A DNA stretch of 64,000 bases from Chondrilla cf. caribensis (lineage: Eukaryota; Porifera; Demospongiae; Chondrillida; Chondrillidae), in the NCBI GenBank assembly GCA_964020155.1, contig OZ026547.1, positions 839,433-903,432 of the forward strand, in the 5' to 3' direction. Positions 13,140-35,690 of this stretch are shown here, in pieces (the stretch's first letter is position 1; every line of letters begins with the position of its first letter). The position numbers were made by a program, and so were the translations under genes. The notes beneath the pieces were generated by a model. The model was not told where the DNA came from and made no database searches. It saw nothing but the letters and a program-made list of their open reading frames with translations.

Positions 13140-14205
13140 TAATACCCAGGAGTGTGTACTAACCGGGAGTGTGTGCTAACCAGGAGTGTGTACTAACCGG
13201 AAGTGAGTACTAATGAGGAGTATGTACTAACCAGGAGTGTGTACTAACCAGGAGTATGTACTAACCAGGAGTGTGTACTAACCAGAAGTGTGTGCTAACC
13301 AGGAGTGTGTATTAACCAGGAGTGTGTACTAACCAGGAGTGAGTACTAACCAGGAGTGTGTACTAACCGGAAGTGTGTACTAACCGGAAGTGTGTACTAA
13401 CCAGAAGTGTGTACTAACCAGGAGTGTGTACTAACCAGGAGTGTGTACTAACCAGGAGTGTGTACTAACTGGAAGTGTGTACTAACCGGGAGTGTACACT
13501 AACCAGGAGTGTGTACTAACCAGGAGTGTGTACTAACCTGGAGTGTGTACTAACTGGGAGTGTGTACTAACCGGGAGTATGTACTAACCTGGAATGTGTA
13601 CTAACCGGGAGTGTGTACTAACTGGGAGTGTGTACTAACTGGGAGTGTGTACTAACCGGGCGTGTGTACTAACCGGGCGTGTGTACTAACTGGGAGTGTG
13701 TACTAACCGGGAGTATGTACTAACCTGGAGTGTGTACTAAATGGGAGTGTGTACTAACTGGGAGTGTGTACTAACTGGGAGTGTGTACTAACTGGGAGTG
13801 TGTACTAACCAGGAGTGTGTACTAACCGGGAGTGTGTACTAACCAGGAGTGTGTACTAACCGGGCGTGTGTACTAACCGGGCGTGTGTACTAACCAGGAG
13901 TGTGTACTAACCGGGAGTGTGTACTAAATGGGAGTGTGTACTAACCGGGCGTGTGTACTAACCGGGCGTGTGTACTAACCGGGAGTGTGTACTAACCTGG
14001 AGTGTGTACTAACCTGGAGTGTGTACTAACCGGGAGTGTGTACTAACCGGGAGTGTGTACTAACCGGGAGTGTGTACTAACTAGGAGTTTGTACTAACCA
14101 GGAGTGTGTACCAACTGTGAGTGTGTACTGACCGTAAGTGTATACTAGCCAGGAGTGTGTACTAACCATGAGTGTGTATCAACCAGGAGTGTGTACTAAG
14201 CAAGT
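13140..14205. repeat. 17-bp minisatellite, array 2 (largest)
   Basis: About 60 units of the 17-bp consensus tgtactaaccaggagtg, with variant units (CCGGGAG, CTGGGAG, CCGGGCG, CCGGAAG) in local runs, suggesting slippage and small block duplications. It lies between the stop of type A copy 2 and the CARD head of type B copy 1. Confidence 0.95.
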
Positions 14206-15012
14206 TGAATATTGCACAATCAGAAGTGACTGTTGCTGGGAACACATTTCCCATTCCATCCCATTGGACATCCCCATAACAATGTAGGTCAGCTGCTGGA
14301 CTAGCAAACACACAAGTACACAATGTCATCTAATGTTAAGATTCTATCTCATTGCTTATTACGTTCAGTGCTGGTGTGTGTTGACATGCTAGTACAATGT
14401 TACCTGTTTATGTACATGCATTGTGTTAATGTCTTCCTTTGTACTATGTGCAGAGATTAATATGGTCTATCATAGCCATACCTTGCTTTATGCTGCCTCC
14501 ATTTTACTGTGGCATAATCTATACACAGTCACCAGATTGAAGTCATTGTGTTGACTGAATATCATATCTCCAAACAGGTTGGATTCTGGAAGATTAAGAA
14601 AACAGTTGGTGTGACATCCAAATTGGAAAACAGTTCTATTATAGAGAATTAAAGACCTAATTTTATAGTGGAGAGTATATTATGTTAAGTTTGTATTCTA
14701 TCAGTACGTGCATAAAAATAATACAATATATGTACTGTAATATATAATAATAATAATAATTCATTCAATAATTCACTATAAAAATGCGATTGTGTGTAAA
14801 TAATAATATATTCACAAAGTTTTTCGGCTACATGTAGAGTATATTATAATTATGAAATATGCAATCAATTGGCAATTGGCACCAATCACACAGTGCCGGT
14901 ATTTATACGGAGTTATACTGAATTATTTATGGCGCGTTTATTACGTAATTATATTATAGTGCAGTATACGTTTATACTATTGCTTGCAGATTATAGTGTT
15001 CAAAGGCTCTTG
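14206..15012. other. Upstream region of type B copy 1, no gene seen
   Basis: Shares the 4807-5230 block and, after that, a segment (about 14600-15000) nearly the same as 39430-39790, including ggcgcgtttattacgtaatta. This is probably the promoter and 5' UTR area. An ATG at 14929 is in frame in this copy but the matching frame is broken in the 39.8-kb copy, so it was not used as the start. Confidence 0.55.
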
Positions 15013-16788
15013 ATGTCGACTCGAAAACACGGGCAGTTGTCACTCGCCGAGACCGATCGTGAGGATAATGATTCCATTTCAGACAAGCCGTCAACTGTTC
15101 CTGATCCAGAACCAGCTTTGGAGGCTCTGAGAGACGTCCATGCGAACCTAGTTGATAGGCTACACTCTCCTAGCGTCATTGAACATCTCTACTCTGGTAG
15201 GTTGTTGACGAAGGTCGAATATGATTTGGCTAAATCGAAGGAGAGCGATTATGACAAGAACACTGCAGTTCTTGGAGCCTTGATGAGGAGAGGACCAGCA
15301 GAAGTGTTGAAGTTTTGTCAACTTCTCTTCGGACAAGACCAACATAATTGCGGAAAACTTCTTCTAGACGGTATTTCAGCACTGTTTATATCTGTGATTT
15401 GTATGCCAGTTTATCATTTGATGGACTTTTTCGTGTACATGTCTGAGTGAAAACCTGTTGCCATGGCCGCCCTTAGTCTTGCGTAGCCCAGCCCGGTTCT
15501 ACTTCTCCATTTTAATATAAGATGGCTCCGCAATTTCTTGATCCCGTAATATACCCTGTTCCTCGTTTGATTGCGTCAGCAACACAAGCCTCAGGACTGT
15601 ACTTGATATGTGCATTATCTCATTTGCTCCCACTTCCAATATGTTTCTCCCTAAAGTCCTCATTCCTTCATTGTTATTATACTGGGGAGGTTCTACCAGA
15701 AGTCAGCAGAGAATTGACATTATTTTTATCTGCACAGTTCATAAGAACTGACCTTCACTGGCTCACCTGACATTGTATATATTACTATATACACTATACA
15801 TGCTCACTGGTTCTGTAATATTAATTTTCCAACTAATTAAAGAACCTATGGTGACACCATCAAATTACAAACAGCATCTAATTCAAGACAATCCGAATTT
15901 TGTCTTTCATATGTCAGTACCTAATTAACAATTCAGCTTGCACTTTGTCTTCCAACTGAGATAAAAACTTATTACATACATTAGCATATATTAACAATAA
16001 TGTATTCTTCATTCATTTCTTTGTTGCTTCAGCTCTCAACAGAAGAGGAGTGGATGTTTCCTCTGTCGTCATACCTTCTCAAACACCTCCTGTTGTTCGG
16101 AGTACTTCACCAAAGTACTATATTGAAATGGAGGACCTTGACGATGCCTTCATTACTTTTGTCAGAGAAGTGAAGAAAGTTGGTAGAAGTCTGGATCCTG
16201 AAGATCTCAGGACTATTTGTATTCAGTTGCTGAACGGAGTGTCCTCTACCAAGCGAGATGTCCAGGAGGACATTGACGCACTTCGGAGGTGTGATGGAGA
16301 CTACATTGGCTACCTCCAGCCATACTGGGACTCCCTGGATTGCAACATCCTGCACAGGCTCATTCGCCAGTTGAAGAAACCAGAGTTAAAGGAAGACTGG
16401 GAGCAGTACAGGACCCAGGTGAAGGAAGCTTGCACAGCCACTCTAGAGGAATGTAGGAGGAGTCTACCACAGGGAAGGGAGCTCCCTCCTAACCAGATTT
16501 CAGTCGGGTTTCAGACGGCTCAACCTCCAAATGATGTGACTGTGCAGAAAATGCTCGATCTGAAGGATTTCCTGATCAAGAGAATGGGGTTGGAGGAAGC
16601 TGATTTTGAGGGTTTCACCAATAGCGATGTCACCCTCTTCTTCACAGTCAGCAGAAGCCGTCTACCATTCCTGGTCCGCTTGTGTGCTCTTCATCGTAGA
16701 TCTCTTCAGAAGTTCTCCACCACTGTTGTGTTTGTACCTGGGGAATTTATCTATGATGTAATCACAGACCAGGAATTCCCCTACCCTG

Positions 16789-16838
<50 letters not shown>

Positions 16839-18042
16839 CCTCAATTTAGAGGTCACTTAATACACTACAGTACTACACTGGGACACAGAATGGCGTCCAT
16901 ATTACTGCGGTTTCCACATTTCAGAGGCTTGTAATAGAGAGGTTCCACTGTATTATTCTATTTTTCTCATCATGTTACTTTTCTTGTGTGTGCATATTGT
17001 GTGTATGCATGTACTGTATATATTAATCCAACTGTATTCAATCTGGTCTATGGTCAAAGGCTACCTCACAGAGAAATGAGCCATTTCTACAAATGAAGGA
17101 TCTCAAAGAAGAGATGTTACATCAATTTGAACAGATACAGACATCCAAGGTGTGTTGTGTGTGTGTGTGTGTGCGTGCGAGCCTGTGTGCATTTGTGCAT
17201 GTAATGTTAGCTGTATGTGCTATAGTAGATATAGACTGGACTAGCCGAAATTAACGCAGAGTCCTTTTTAAGACACTCCAGGTATGTCCCTAAGGACCTT
17301 GTGAACATCTCCCCAATCACATGTACGTAAATTGTTTATAGAGATGGGGAAATTGTAATGAGATTTTATTAAGATGTGTACGTATGTACACTGGAACCTG
17401 TATAAAGACCACCCAATGGACACACTGTAGTAGTTGATGTACAGTGGAACCTGTATATAAAGGACACCCAAGGGACACACTGTAGTAGTTGATGTGGAGT
17501 GGAACCTGTATATAAAGACCACCCAAGGGACACATTGTAGTAGTTGATGTCCAGTGGAACCTGTATATAAAGACCACCTAAGGTACACACTGTTGTAGTT
17601 GATGTACAGTGGAACCTGTATATAAAGACCACCCAAGGGACACACTGTTGTAGTTGATGTACATTTGAACCTGTATATGAAGGCCACTCAACGCAGAGAA
17701 AACACGTATTCTTTGTATTTCATACTAAAACATACTTGAAGTTTGGATAACAATGTCACATTCAATTAATATAACATATAATATATATTTATATATAAAT
17801 ATACACATTGTGTGCCATTAGTTTCAATACTACATGTGATCTCATTCTTGTTGATTCACAGGCTGCTCATGACAGAAGGGAGGTTGTAGCTGTCTTTGAG
17901 AAGGTTCAACAGGAGTTGATATCCACAAAGAAGAAGCTTGACATAATTGAGGAAGGATTTGTTGAAGCAGAGAAGATGTTGAGGACTGCCAATTGGAGTG
18001 AAGATGAAGTTGATGTATGTTTATAACCGTAATTGTGTGTGT

Positions 18043-18087
<45 letters not shown>

Positions 18088-18993
18088 TGTCTGTGTGTGT
18101 ATGTGTGTGTCTGTGTGTGTGGGCATATATGTCAAATACCTCCTGTCCATTATCCTATACATACTGTGTACTTCACTCTCAGGAAAATGAAGCAATAACG
18201 CTTAAAATAAAGTTAAAGGAAGAAGGACTGCTAAGAAAAAAAGCTGAAGAAGAACAAAGAAGAATAGCTGGAGAGTTGATGGAGGTACAGAGAAGGAAAA
18301 TTGGCTTAAAGATTCCCAAGTTTATTGTTGTGTACTTCAACTTTCTCTCTTCCAGATGGAGAAGAAATGGTCAGAGAGTGATTCAAAATCTAATACCATA
18401 CTCAAGAAAGTGATTTCTGATGTTGAGGGTCTGCTGGGACAATCCATATATAGTGAATCTGTGGAAGGCTTACAGGACAAGATTAGGATACTGGTAGAAG
18501 AATGGTCCGAGATCTCAGAACATGAGGTATGTACGTTTTTAGGATGTACGTGCAGCTCAGTAAACATGTATCAAAGTAACAGTCCTATAGGTATGATTTA
18601 GTAACTTTAGCACACACACACGCGCACGCACGCATGCACGCACACACACACACAGCCGTGATGGGGTAATAATTTTTAAGTAGATGTCAGTACTCAAGCA
18701 AATGTTTGAACCTTGTGAGTGATAGAAGTGTTCCTTGATGCCAATAATATTATTATTAAGAAGTATGCCATTATAATCACAGAGGCTGTAAATTTTATTG
18801 CATCTATTATCTTATCACATGTTGACTATTTTCAATCATGTATAGCCTGACGCTACCTCACTAAGTGTTGGACAACTACATCAACTCAAGGGTAAAGCAA
18901 TATTGCATCCATTTGAACAGTTGCAGATATCCAAGGTGTGTGTGTGTGTGTGTTTGTGTATATGTATGTTCGTACATGTGTGTGTTTTCATGT

Positions 18994-19074
<81 letters not shown>

Positions 19075-19795
19075 TGTGTGTGTGCATACATTCATGCATG
19101 TGTAAGTGCATGTGTACATAAGATACTAGCCTTTTATGATAACATTATGTACTGGTATACTTCACATTAATAGAAGATTAGCACAGTTTGTATCAAGTCC
19201 CAATTTCAATACCTTTCAGAGAACAGAAGAAACTCCCAAAGTATGGAAAGTGAAGGAAGATGCTTCTTCCCTTCATCATGCCCTGGAGAAGTTGACTCCT
19301 TCATTTGTAACCCTTGCTGGTGTATTCAAGCATCACTTGAAGGTGTATTGTTATGACAAGGGCGAATATGTCCCGGATTCCTTCATACTATTATGCCAAG
19401 CTACATTGGCAAGAAAAAGAGGGACTAGTACATTACCTAGGTTGAGCAACTATTATGAACACTTTGGTACTGAAATTATGGATAATATCACCATATTTGA
19501 TATTGAAATGATCCACTTAGTTACCAACCACTTTAAGCAGCCAGCCCTCACTGAAGCTGTTGAAAAGTACGAAGCTGCTCTTAAGCCGTTGATGGAAGCC
19601 AGTATTGCTGAGCTAACCGAGAGATACATTGTTGAGCCTGTGGTCCAGGATCCTTCAAAACAACCCTACAAACTGGTGCTGAAGTGTCCCAGAGATAGCC
19701 TTGTTGGAGATCTCTATTACGCCCGGTATTACCTTGAGAAGTACCTTGGTATCCCAGAAGCCAGGTTGTTGACATTTCCTAGGAGATGGCAGTGA
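15013..19795 (+). CDS. Type B CARD / module / coiled-coil / module protein, copy 1
   Basis: Eight exons: 15013-15370, 16033-16790, 17060-17149, 17862-18014, 18183-18284, 18356-18526, 18846-18935, 19220-19795; 765 codons plus stop. CARD-like bundle at residues about 30-118; module at 120-372 with [17 protein letters not shown]; heptad-rich coiled coil at 373-574; C-terminal part 575-765 is a second, shorter module ([17 protein letters not shown] ... [17 protein letters not shown]) that stops at FPRRWQ, before the last strand seen in the kinase gene's modules. Relative to type A it has an extra coiled-coil exon (17862-18014) and a different C-terminus. The seventh exon needs acceptor TATAG at 18845, since the acceptor nearest the coding block in type A is mutated; the frame is kept with two added codons. 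Likely a CARD scaffold of the same family; partner unknown. Confidence 0.8.
16791..16837. repeat. (TG)n at splice donor
   Basis: Pure TG directly after the exon-2 end CCTGAG at 16790. Confidence 0.95.
16838..16957. mobile_element. Right-hand remnant of a mariner-like MITE
   Basis: Matches the right two-thirds of the full element at 41724-41898, ending GAGAGGTTCCACTGTA. The left end is missing exactly where the TG tract ends, so the loss was probably through the microsatellite. Confidence 0.75.
17391..17690. repeat. 55-bp tandem repeat with MITE-end-like motif
   Basis: Five to six units of about 55 bp, each with CAGTGGAACCTGTATATAAAG and AGTAGTTGATGTA. The motif resembles the terminal repeat of the mariner-like element at 41724. 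A shorter version is at 42440-42685. Confidence 0.9.
18029..18124. repeat. (TG)n microsatellite in intron
   Basis: TG with TCTG and TATG interruptions, about 15 bp after the donor at 18015. Confidence 0.9.
18936..19085. repeat. (TG)n microsatellite at splice donor
   Basis: Begins directly at the donor of the exon ending at 18935. Confidence 0.95.
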
Positions 19796-20099
19796 GAGTG
19801 ATCACCCACCTGAGCTAATTATCATCACCTTGATAGCTGCAGTGTAACTGCTCATAATGGACATTATTTCAAACTGTTATCATGACTACCAATGTACTCA
19901 TCACCATTAACTTCACATTTCATTTATGCCCCAACACACACGTTGCATATTGATTAGGCATAATCTCTTTGTATTTCTCAGTGTATTTGGAGTTCTAGAA
20001 TTATTTTCTTTTGTATTATAGTTGGTTTAGTGCTTGTTCACATCATTAAAGTAGTGGCTATATTGGGAGCCATTTTCAATTATTGCGGAACGAAATCGA

Positions 20100-20300
20100 A
20101 GGTCACGCGACTCTGTGACGTCACTGTTTGTATAAAACGGCGCATCCGTCATTCGAGAGTCATATCAGGATACACACTTTCTGTTTCGGGAAGGGACGTC
20201 TTCGCAACTACGTATATACTGGATCGAGGGCTGTTGGTCGTATATAGGGATCACCTCACGGACTGTCGCGATCGATAGTTCATTCATGTGTGACGTGTAA
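20100..20300 (+). promoter_or_regulatory. Promoter and first non-coding exon of kinase gene K1
   Basis: A palindromic CRE (TGACGTCA, 20116-20123) lies 8 bp before a TATA box (TATAAAA, 20131-20137). About 30 bp on begins the conserved CATTCGAGAGTCATATCAG, a likely transcript start. The leader ends near 20297 at a donor-like GTAAGTAAG. The second K copy keeps CRE, TATA spacing, leader and donor (45292-45560), which supports function. The upstream gene's stop is only about 300 bp away. An ATG at 20286 is not kept in the second copy. Confidence 0.75.
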
Positions 20301-20559
20301 GTAAGTGGACGGTGTACAGAATAGACCGGCCAATGACATTATAATCCCAATGTACAAAGACATTTACCTGCAGGCCTAGGTCAAGTTTGTCATGTAAAGA
20401 TTATTTGAATTGTATCATATTAATAGTTTTGGGTTATTAGTGGTTATTACTGTGAATGTATGCGTTTTGTGACATTTTGAGAACCTTGTTGTACTGAGAT
20501 TTATAATGCTGGGTAAAGTCATCTACTAAACAGTACTCATTATTACCTTTCTAATAGGA

Positions 20560-20870
20560 CTGGGAATCGGCTGTAATTTTCAAATCGACTGTCAATGCAT
20601 ATTAACCGATAGATTAATCGATAATTACCGGAAGTAATTTAAGTGGGCGTAACCTGAAACCACCTCCTTTATTAGACCATAGATCGAGTGGTCATCCAAT
20701 AGACGTGAAGTGTAGTCCATAGAGCCCTTTTCACATTTCAGGTACAATACTGATCCCATGGAGTGAAGATTCTAGGTAATAAGATGGGGTGGCTACCGGG
20801 TCTACTCACTTAATTACTTCCTGTAATTAATCGATATGCTTGTACTATTAACGATAATCAGATTTGGAAA
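20560..20870. mobile_element. hAT-like MITE remnant, right end deleted
   Basis: Starts AGGACTGGGAATCGGCTG and matches 45826-46140, but the right terminal repeat and about 180 bp of flank are gone. Sits in the long first intron of K1. Confidence 0.65.
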
Positions 20871-21689
20871 TGAAGGTGTCTGTGTTAATCAGTTTACACA
20901 GAGAACATAATAGTGTGTTACTCAGGTGATATCCCAGGGGGAGCACCTAATGGCATCATTGTCATCCAATATTTTGCCAAATAAGGGCCTGCTAACTAAA
21001 TATAGCACCATGTTTGGTCACTGATAGTTGTGGTTGAAGGGTGGGTATGTCTACATGGGTGCTTTCCCTGGGACAGTCTCTAAGGCTTATCTTATCAGTC
21101 AATTATGAGCACCCACACACATTCATTGCCCAGAATACATACGCTTAATCTGTCTACAGCTGTGTCTGTACTACATACATATCTAAGCTTTCTTGGATGG
21201 AAGCCATGGCCATTCTCTGTACTTTAAGTGTAATGTTGTATTATGCACATATTTAGCCAGAGCTGCGTCCAGTTCAAATTGATGTGTTACTATGGTTAAA
21301 TTGGTCATCACGGTACAGATCTTTAATGCATGATGGCAGAACGTATAGAAAGACGATGTGAAGAAGATCCAAAACGTATAATTGACCACGAGGTTTGTTG
21401 TGTGTATGTAATAGTTTTGTTTGTTGTCCAAGATGTCAAGATAATAATTATTACTTTTTAACAAATTAAAATATTCTTTTGTATTGTGACCACTTTCCAT
21501 GATGGGAACAAGGAGAAACAGTGGAATGTAGGAAATGATTGGAAAACACACGCAAATACACACATGCTCACACAAACATGCACATGCACACGCATGCACG
21601 CACGCATGCATACACTCACCCACACACACTCACATACACCTTGGATGTCTGCATGATGTATGCATGCATATGTGAAATGAGCATGTATA

Positions 21690-21881
21690 CCACATACGCT
21701 TTAACTTGTGCAGGGGGTTATTAAACTTTCACAATTTTAGCAGATCAGTAGCCATCCACAAAAGTGTCATCCCACAAACAATTAGACCAGACGCATGTGC
21801 AGTTACGTCACAAAACCACGAAAATCACAAAAACTGGCAATCTGCGAACTTGTAACCCTGTGAAAATTAAAGCTCACCCAG
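21690..21881. mobile_element. Decayed MITE matching the element at 47665
   Basis: Starts CCACATACGCTTTAAC and contains aaaaactggcaatctgcgaa as in the better preserved copy. The ends are decayed. Confidence 0.6.
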
Positions 21882-22695
21882 TATTTTTGTGCCTGACATA
21901 AATTTTGTTATGGTTTTAAGTTATGTAAGCAATGAAATAACACAGGGGATGGTCATGAGTGTGTAATGTGTGATACCAATAATGATAGTGTTGGTTCTGT
22001 TGAAATATGTTTTCGACATTAAGTCTATGAGAAACTCTTGCATGAGTACATTAGTTGAAGTGTAGCCATCATGCAGGTCATTGTTACTCAATGATATCCC
22101 AGTACAGCTGGTCTCATGACAAGTACCCAACTTTCATCTTCGAGGCAATTTGCTATCCTATATCTACCTATTGACTCAATTTAGAAGAGAATATTATTTC
22201 TTTAACGATGAATTTTGCAAATTCTGTTATGACGGTTCTTGTAAAAGCATGATTAACATGTGACTGCTCATGACCCACCCCAAAAATGGGTGATTCCACT
22301 GTTTACATAACTTTAAAACCACAAGTTATTGGTTTCCGCGTTCGATGCTGACATGTCCTACCTGCGCAGTTATTTGAGGTTGATGTTGCTCTCTTGAATG
22401 TTTGGATAAAATACTTCACATCATCATTTCTACACTAAATGCATCCTCTACTGTAACAAGGGGGGGGGGGGGGAACTAAACACATGTCTACTTGAAATTG
22501 TCTTTTGTGAACCTGGATGTATGTAACATGGATGTAAAACTAGGTTAGATATTCCTACCTATCTTTCATAGCTGGGGGTACTTTTTCATATTTATAATAT
22601 TACAATAAATGGATGATGCTATAAAACAATACATTGTTCTTTATTTCTCATGTCTAGTTTGATTATTATTGATTTTATTTGTTTCAATCATACAG

Positions 22696-32646
<9,951 letters not shown>

Positions 32647-33059
32647 ATTCAAACTCTAAAAACTACATGATTATGCCTTACTAGTGGCAGTTAAATGATT
32701 TATATTAATTTTGTATGGTAAATTGTTTCTATACACAACTCAGTGCTAGGTTGCCTGAATTGTATTATTATTGATTATCACTCTATAATTAATTATATTA
32801 CAATATATAATATTATCATGAATCACTGTGCATGTATATGATTACAATATATATAACCCTGTCCATCCTATGTATACAAGCTCCAGGGTATATAAATGCA
32901 TTTAATAAACAACGTTAACAACTGTATGTTGATCAGTCTATATAGCAATCATGTAGCTGCAGAGTGCACTTCGTGCATGTGAGGGAAGTGTAGGAGTGTT
33001 AGTTCAACAAGCTTAAAGAACATTGCCGAATACATGAAGAAGATTTTGTATACTGTCAT
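32647..33059. other. Intergenic, between K1 and damaged type A copy
   Basis: Overlapping the stop codon is an AATAAA (32642-32647), and another lies at about 32903. The rest is AT-rich. No CARD or module exon is found before the first type A exon at 33488. Confidence 0.6.
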
Positions 33060-33355
33060 GTGTGTGTGTGTGTGTGTGTTGCATGTGTGTGTGCTGTGTG
33101 TGTTGTGTGTGTGTGTGTGTGTGTGTGTTGCATGTGTGTGTGTGTGCGTGCGTGCGCGTGCGCGCGTGTGTGTGTGTGTGTGTGTGTGTGTTGCATGTGT
33201 GTGTGCTGTGTGTGTTGTGTGTGTGTGTGTGTGTGTGTGTTGCATGTGTGTGTGTGTGCGTGCGTGCGCGTGCGCGTGTGTGTGTGTGTGTGTGTGTGTG
33301 TGTTGCATGTGTGTGTGCTGTGTGTGTGTTGTGTGTGTGCGTTTGTGCAAGTGTG
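33060..33355. repeat. Higher-order TG/CG repeat, 112-bp period
   Basis: GCATGTGTGTGTGCTG recurs at 33081, 33193 and 33305, exactly 112 bp apart, with GCGTGCGTGCGCGTGCGC cores between. It is alternating purine-pyrimidine throughout, so Z-DNA formation is plausible. Confidence 0.9.
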
Positions 33356-33575
33356 AACATATGAATACACTATATATTATTCTATTTTTCTCGTCGTTTT
33401 ACGTTTCTTGTGTGTGTGCATATTAAGTGTATATGCATGTATTATCCATATTAATCCAACTGCATTCAATGTGGTCTATGGTCTCAGGCTATCTCACTAA
33501 GAAGTGATCCAGTTCTCCAAATCAAGGATCTCAAAGAAGAGATGTTACATCAATTTGAACAGTTACAGACGTCCA

Positions 33576-33941
<366 letters not shown>

Positions 33942-34527
33942 ATGCGTATCTGTACATACGTGTGCATGTGTAGTAGATGTGTATTATGTAGGTAGACTAG
34001 TACATATTTCCTGCCACAATACTGTCTCAACTCCATACATACTCATGGGCAGGTTCTACAGAAGCAGATTTCCACACTGAAGGGTACCTTGTATAAGGAC
34101 CATCTGAACACTATTGTAAGTACAAGTGAATGTGAATGTTGTCTCTGCACTGCCCAGTTATGGGGTTTGGTTTGAGACCTTTATTACATTGTGTTGGAAT
34201 TCTTCATAGGAGAAGGCAGTGGAGGGGTACCAGAAAGTGGCTGCTTTCTTGGAAGCTTCAGGACTTTTGGAGGGAAAGTTGTCATTGTCAATTGATGTAC
34301 GTGTGATCCAACTGTATGCAACTACATACTTTAGTGCATTCTTCAATTATATTCAAAGCGTATGTACGTATTCGACAATATGTACAGTATGTTGTATTCA
34401 TCAATACATACTACTATCTCCTTTATGTACGTGCATGTACTTATGGCTATTACATATAAGGATCATCACATATAATATTATTATTTTCATTTATTATTAT
34501 TATTGAAAATAACAGTATGTTGCATGT

Positions 34528-34714
34528 ACAGTAGAGCCTTGTTAAGACAAACACCTTTAAAACAAATTCCTGCTCAGCAAAACCAATTTCCGACCATCAT
34601 TAGGTTTCCTGTAGTAGTGTATATAAAGTAAGGAAATCCTGATCAAAATAACATCTGATGACAAGAACTCATTTTGTGGGTCCTTGTCAGTTTGTCTTAA
34701 CAGGTTTTTACTGT
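34528..34714. mobile_element. MITE-like element in intron, copy in damaged A gene
   Basis: Orthologous in position to 9359-9545; the terminal inverted repeats are better kept here (AGAGCCTTGTTAAGACAAAC / GTTTGTCTTAACAGG). Confidence 0.7.
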
Positions 34715-35520
34715 AATTGTACACAGTACATACCATATACATCCTGTAATAGTAACTTTATTCGCTGTACTATTTACCTGACACTTGTACGTGCATACTT
34801 ATATTATACATATGTAGATACATGCTTGTGCACTTTGTATACATAACAGTACCTTTATTTGTTGTTCATACATACCTGTATGTACAGGTATAGTCCTTTT
34901 ATATAAGTTCATACTTATATGCATACATATAAATGCTTGTACACTTTGTGTACATACTTGTGTACATAAATGTGTGTATGTACACACACACACATACGTA
35001 CTTGTGTATAGGTACTTTTAAACACAGAAGAGACACTCATTCGTTTCCTGAATTATTGCTCACCACTCAGCTCTGTCAATTGACAGTAGAGAAAAAAGCT
35101 GAAGTCGATTCAATGTTGGAGGTTCTTCAGACCAAACAGAAGGAACTGCAAAGTGGTGAGTACTTGTACTCCATACTGAAGGGAAAAAAGCGTAAAGCAG
35201 TTCTGGAGGCCGCTTCAGAGAAAAAGAAGTCTGAAATAAACCTAATTAAAGATGCTACTGATTCTGAACTTGGCTCTTCTGATTCAGAGGAAGCACCACA
35301 AAAGGTGTGTAGGCTTTGAATGTGTTGGTTTATATGCACTTGTCATCCTGTGCTGTGCAATCCTCTGTATTGGTGTATTCATGGCTTCATTAGATAAATT
35401 AATATGACCTTCCTACTAGACACCCAAGGTGAGGAGAGGGAGAGGGTTTTGTCAATATGGGTCAATCCATGGCTATAGAGATTGAAGTTTACAGAACGTA
35501 CTGGTGTTCTGTATATGTAC

Positions 35521-35690
35521 ATACCTGTGTGTGTATGTATGTAAGTGTGTGTGTGTGTGTGTATATCTACGTATGTGTGTGTTTGCGTGTTGCGTGTGTT
35601 GTATGTAAGCATGTGCATGTGTGTGTATGTGTCTGCATGTGTGTGCGTGTATGTGTGTGTGTGTGTGTACGTGTGTGTGTACATGGTTCC
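35521..35690. repeat. Impure TG microsatellite in intron
   Basis: TG with TATG, TACG and TGCG variants, in intron 35305-36072. Confidence 0.85.

Noticed and set aside
13140..14205. CRISPR-like array
   Set aside because: Units are contiguous 17-bp repeats with no unique spacers; this is a eukaryotic minisatellite.
14929..15012. Earlier in-frame ATG giving a hydrophobic N-terminus for type B copy 1
   Set aside because: The same strip in copy 2 is out of frame with a stop, so the ATG next to the conserved [15 protein letters not shown] start was preferred.
15522..15770. 82-codon frame between CARD exon and exon 2, also at 40308-40556
   Set aside because: The two are paralogous intron sequence; the same strip in type A copy 2 (about 6060-6340) is disrupted, and there are no splice signals that would use it. 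Not fully excluded as an alternative exon.
17268..17687. Overlapping minus-strand frames of [10 protein letters not shown] type
   Set aside because: They come from the 55-bp tandem repeat, whose length is not a multiple of 3, so all three frames look alike.
20286..20297. ATG at the end of the K1 leader as start codon
   Set aside because: It is ATC in the K2 leader, and the phase does not fit the next exon simply.
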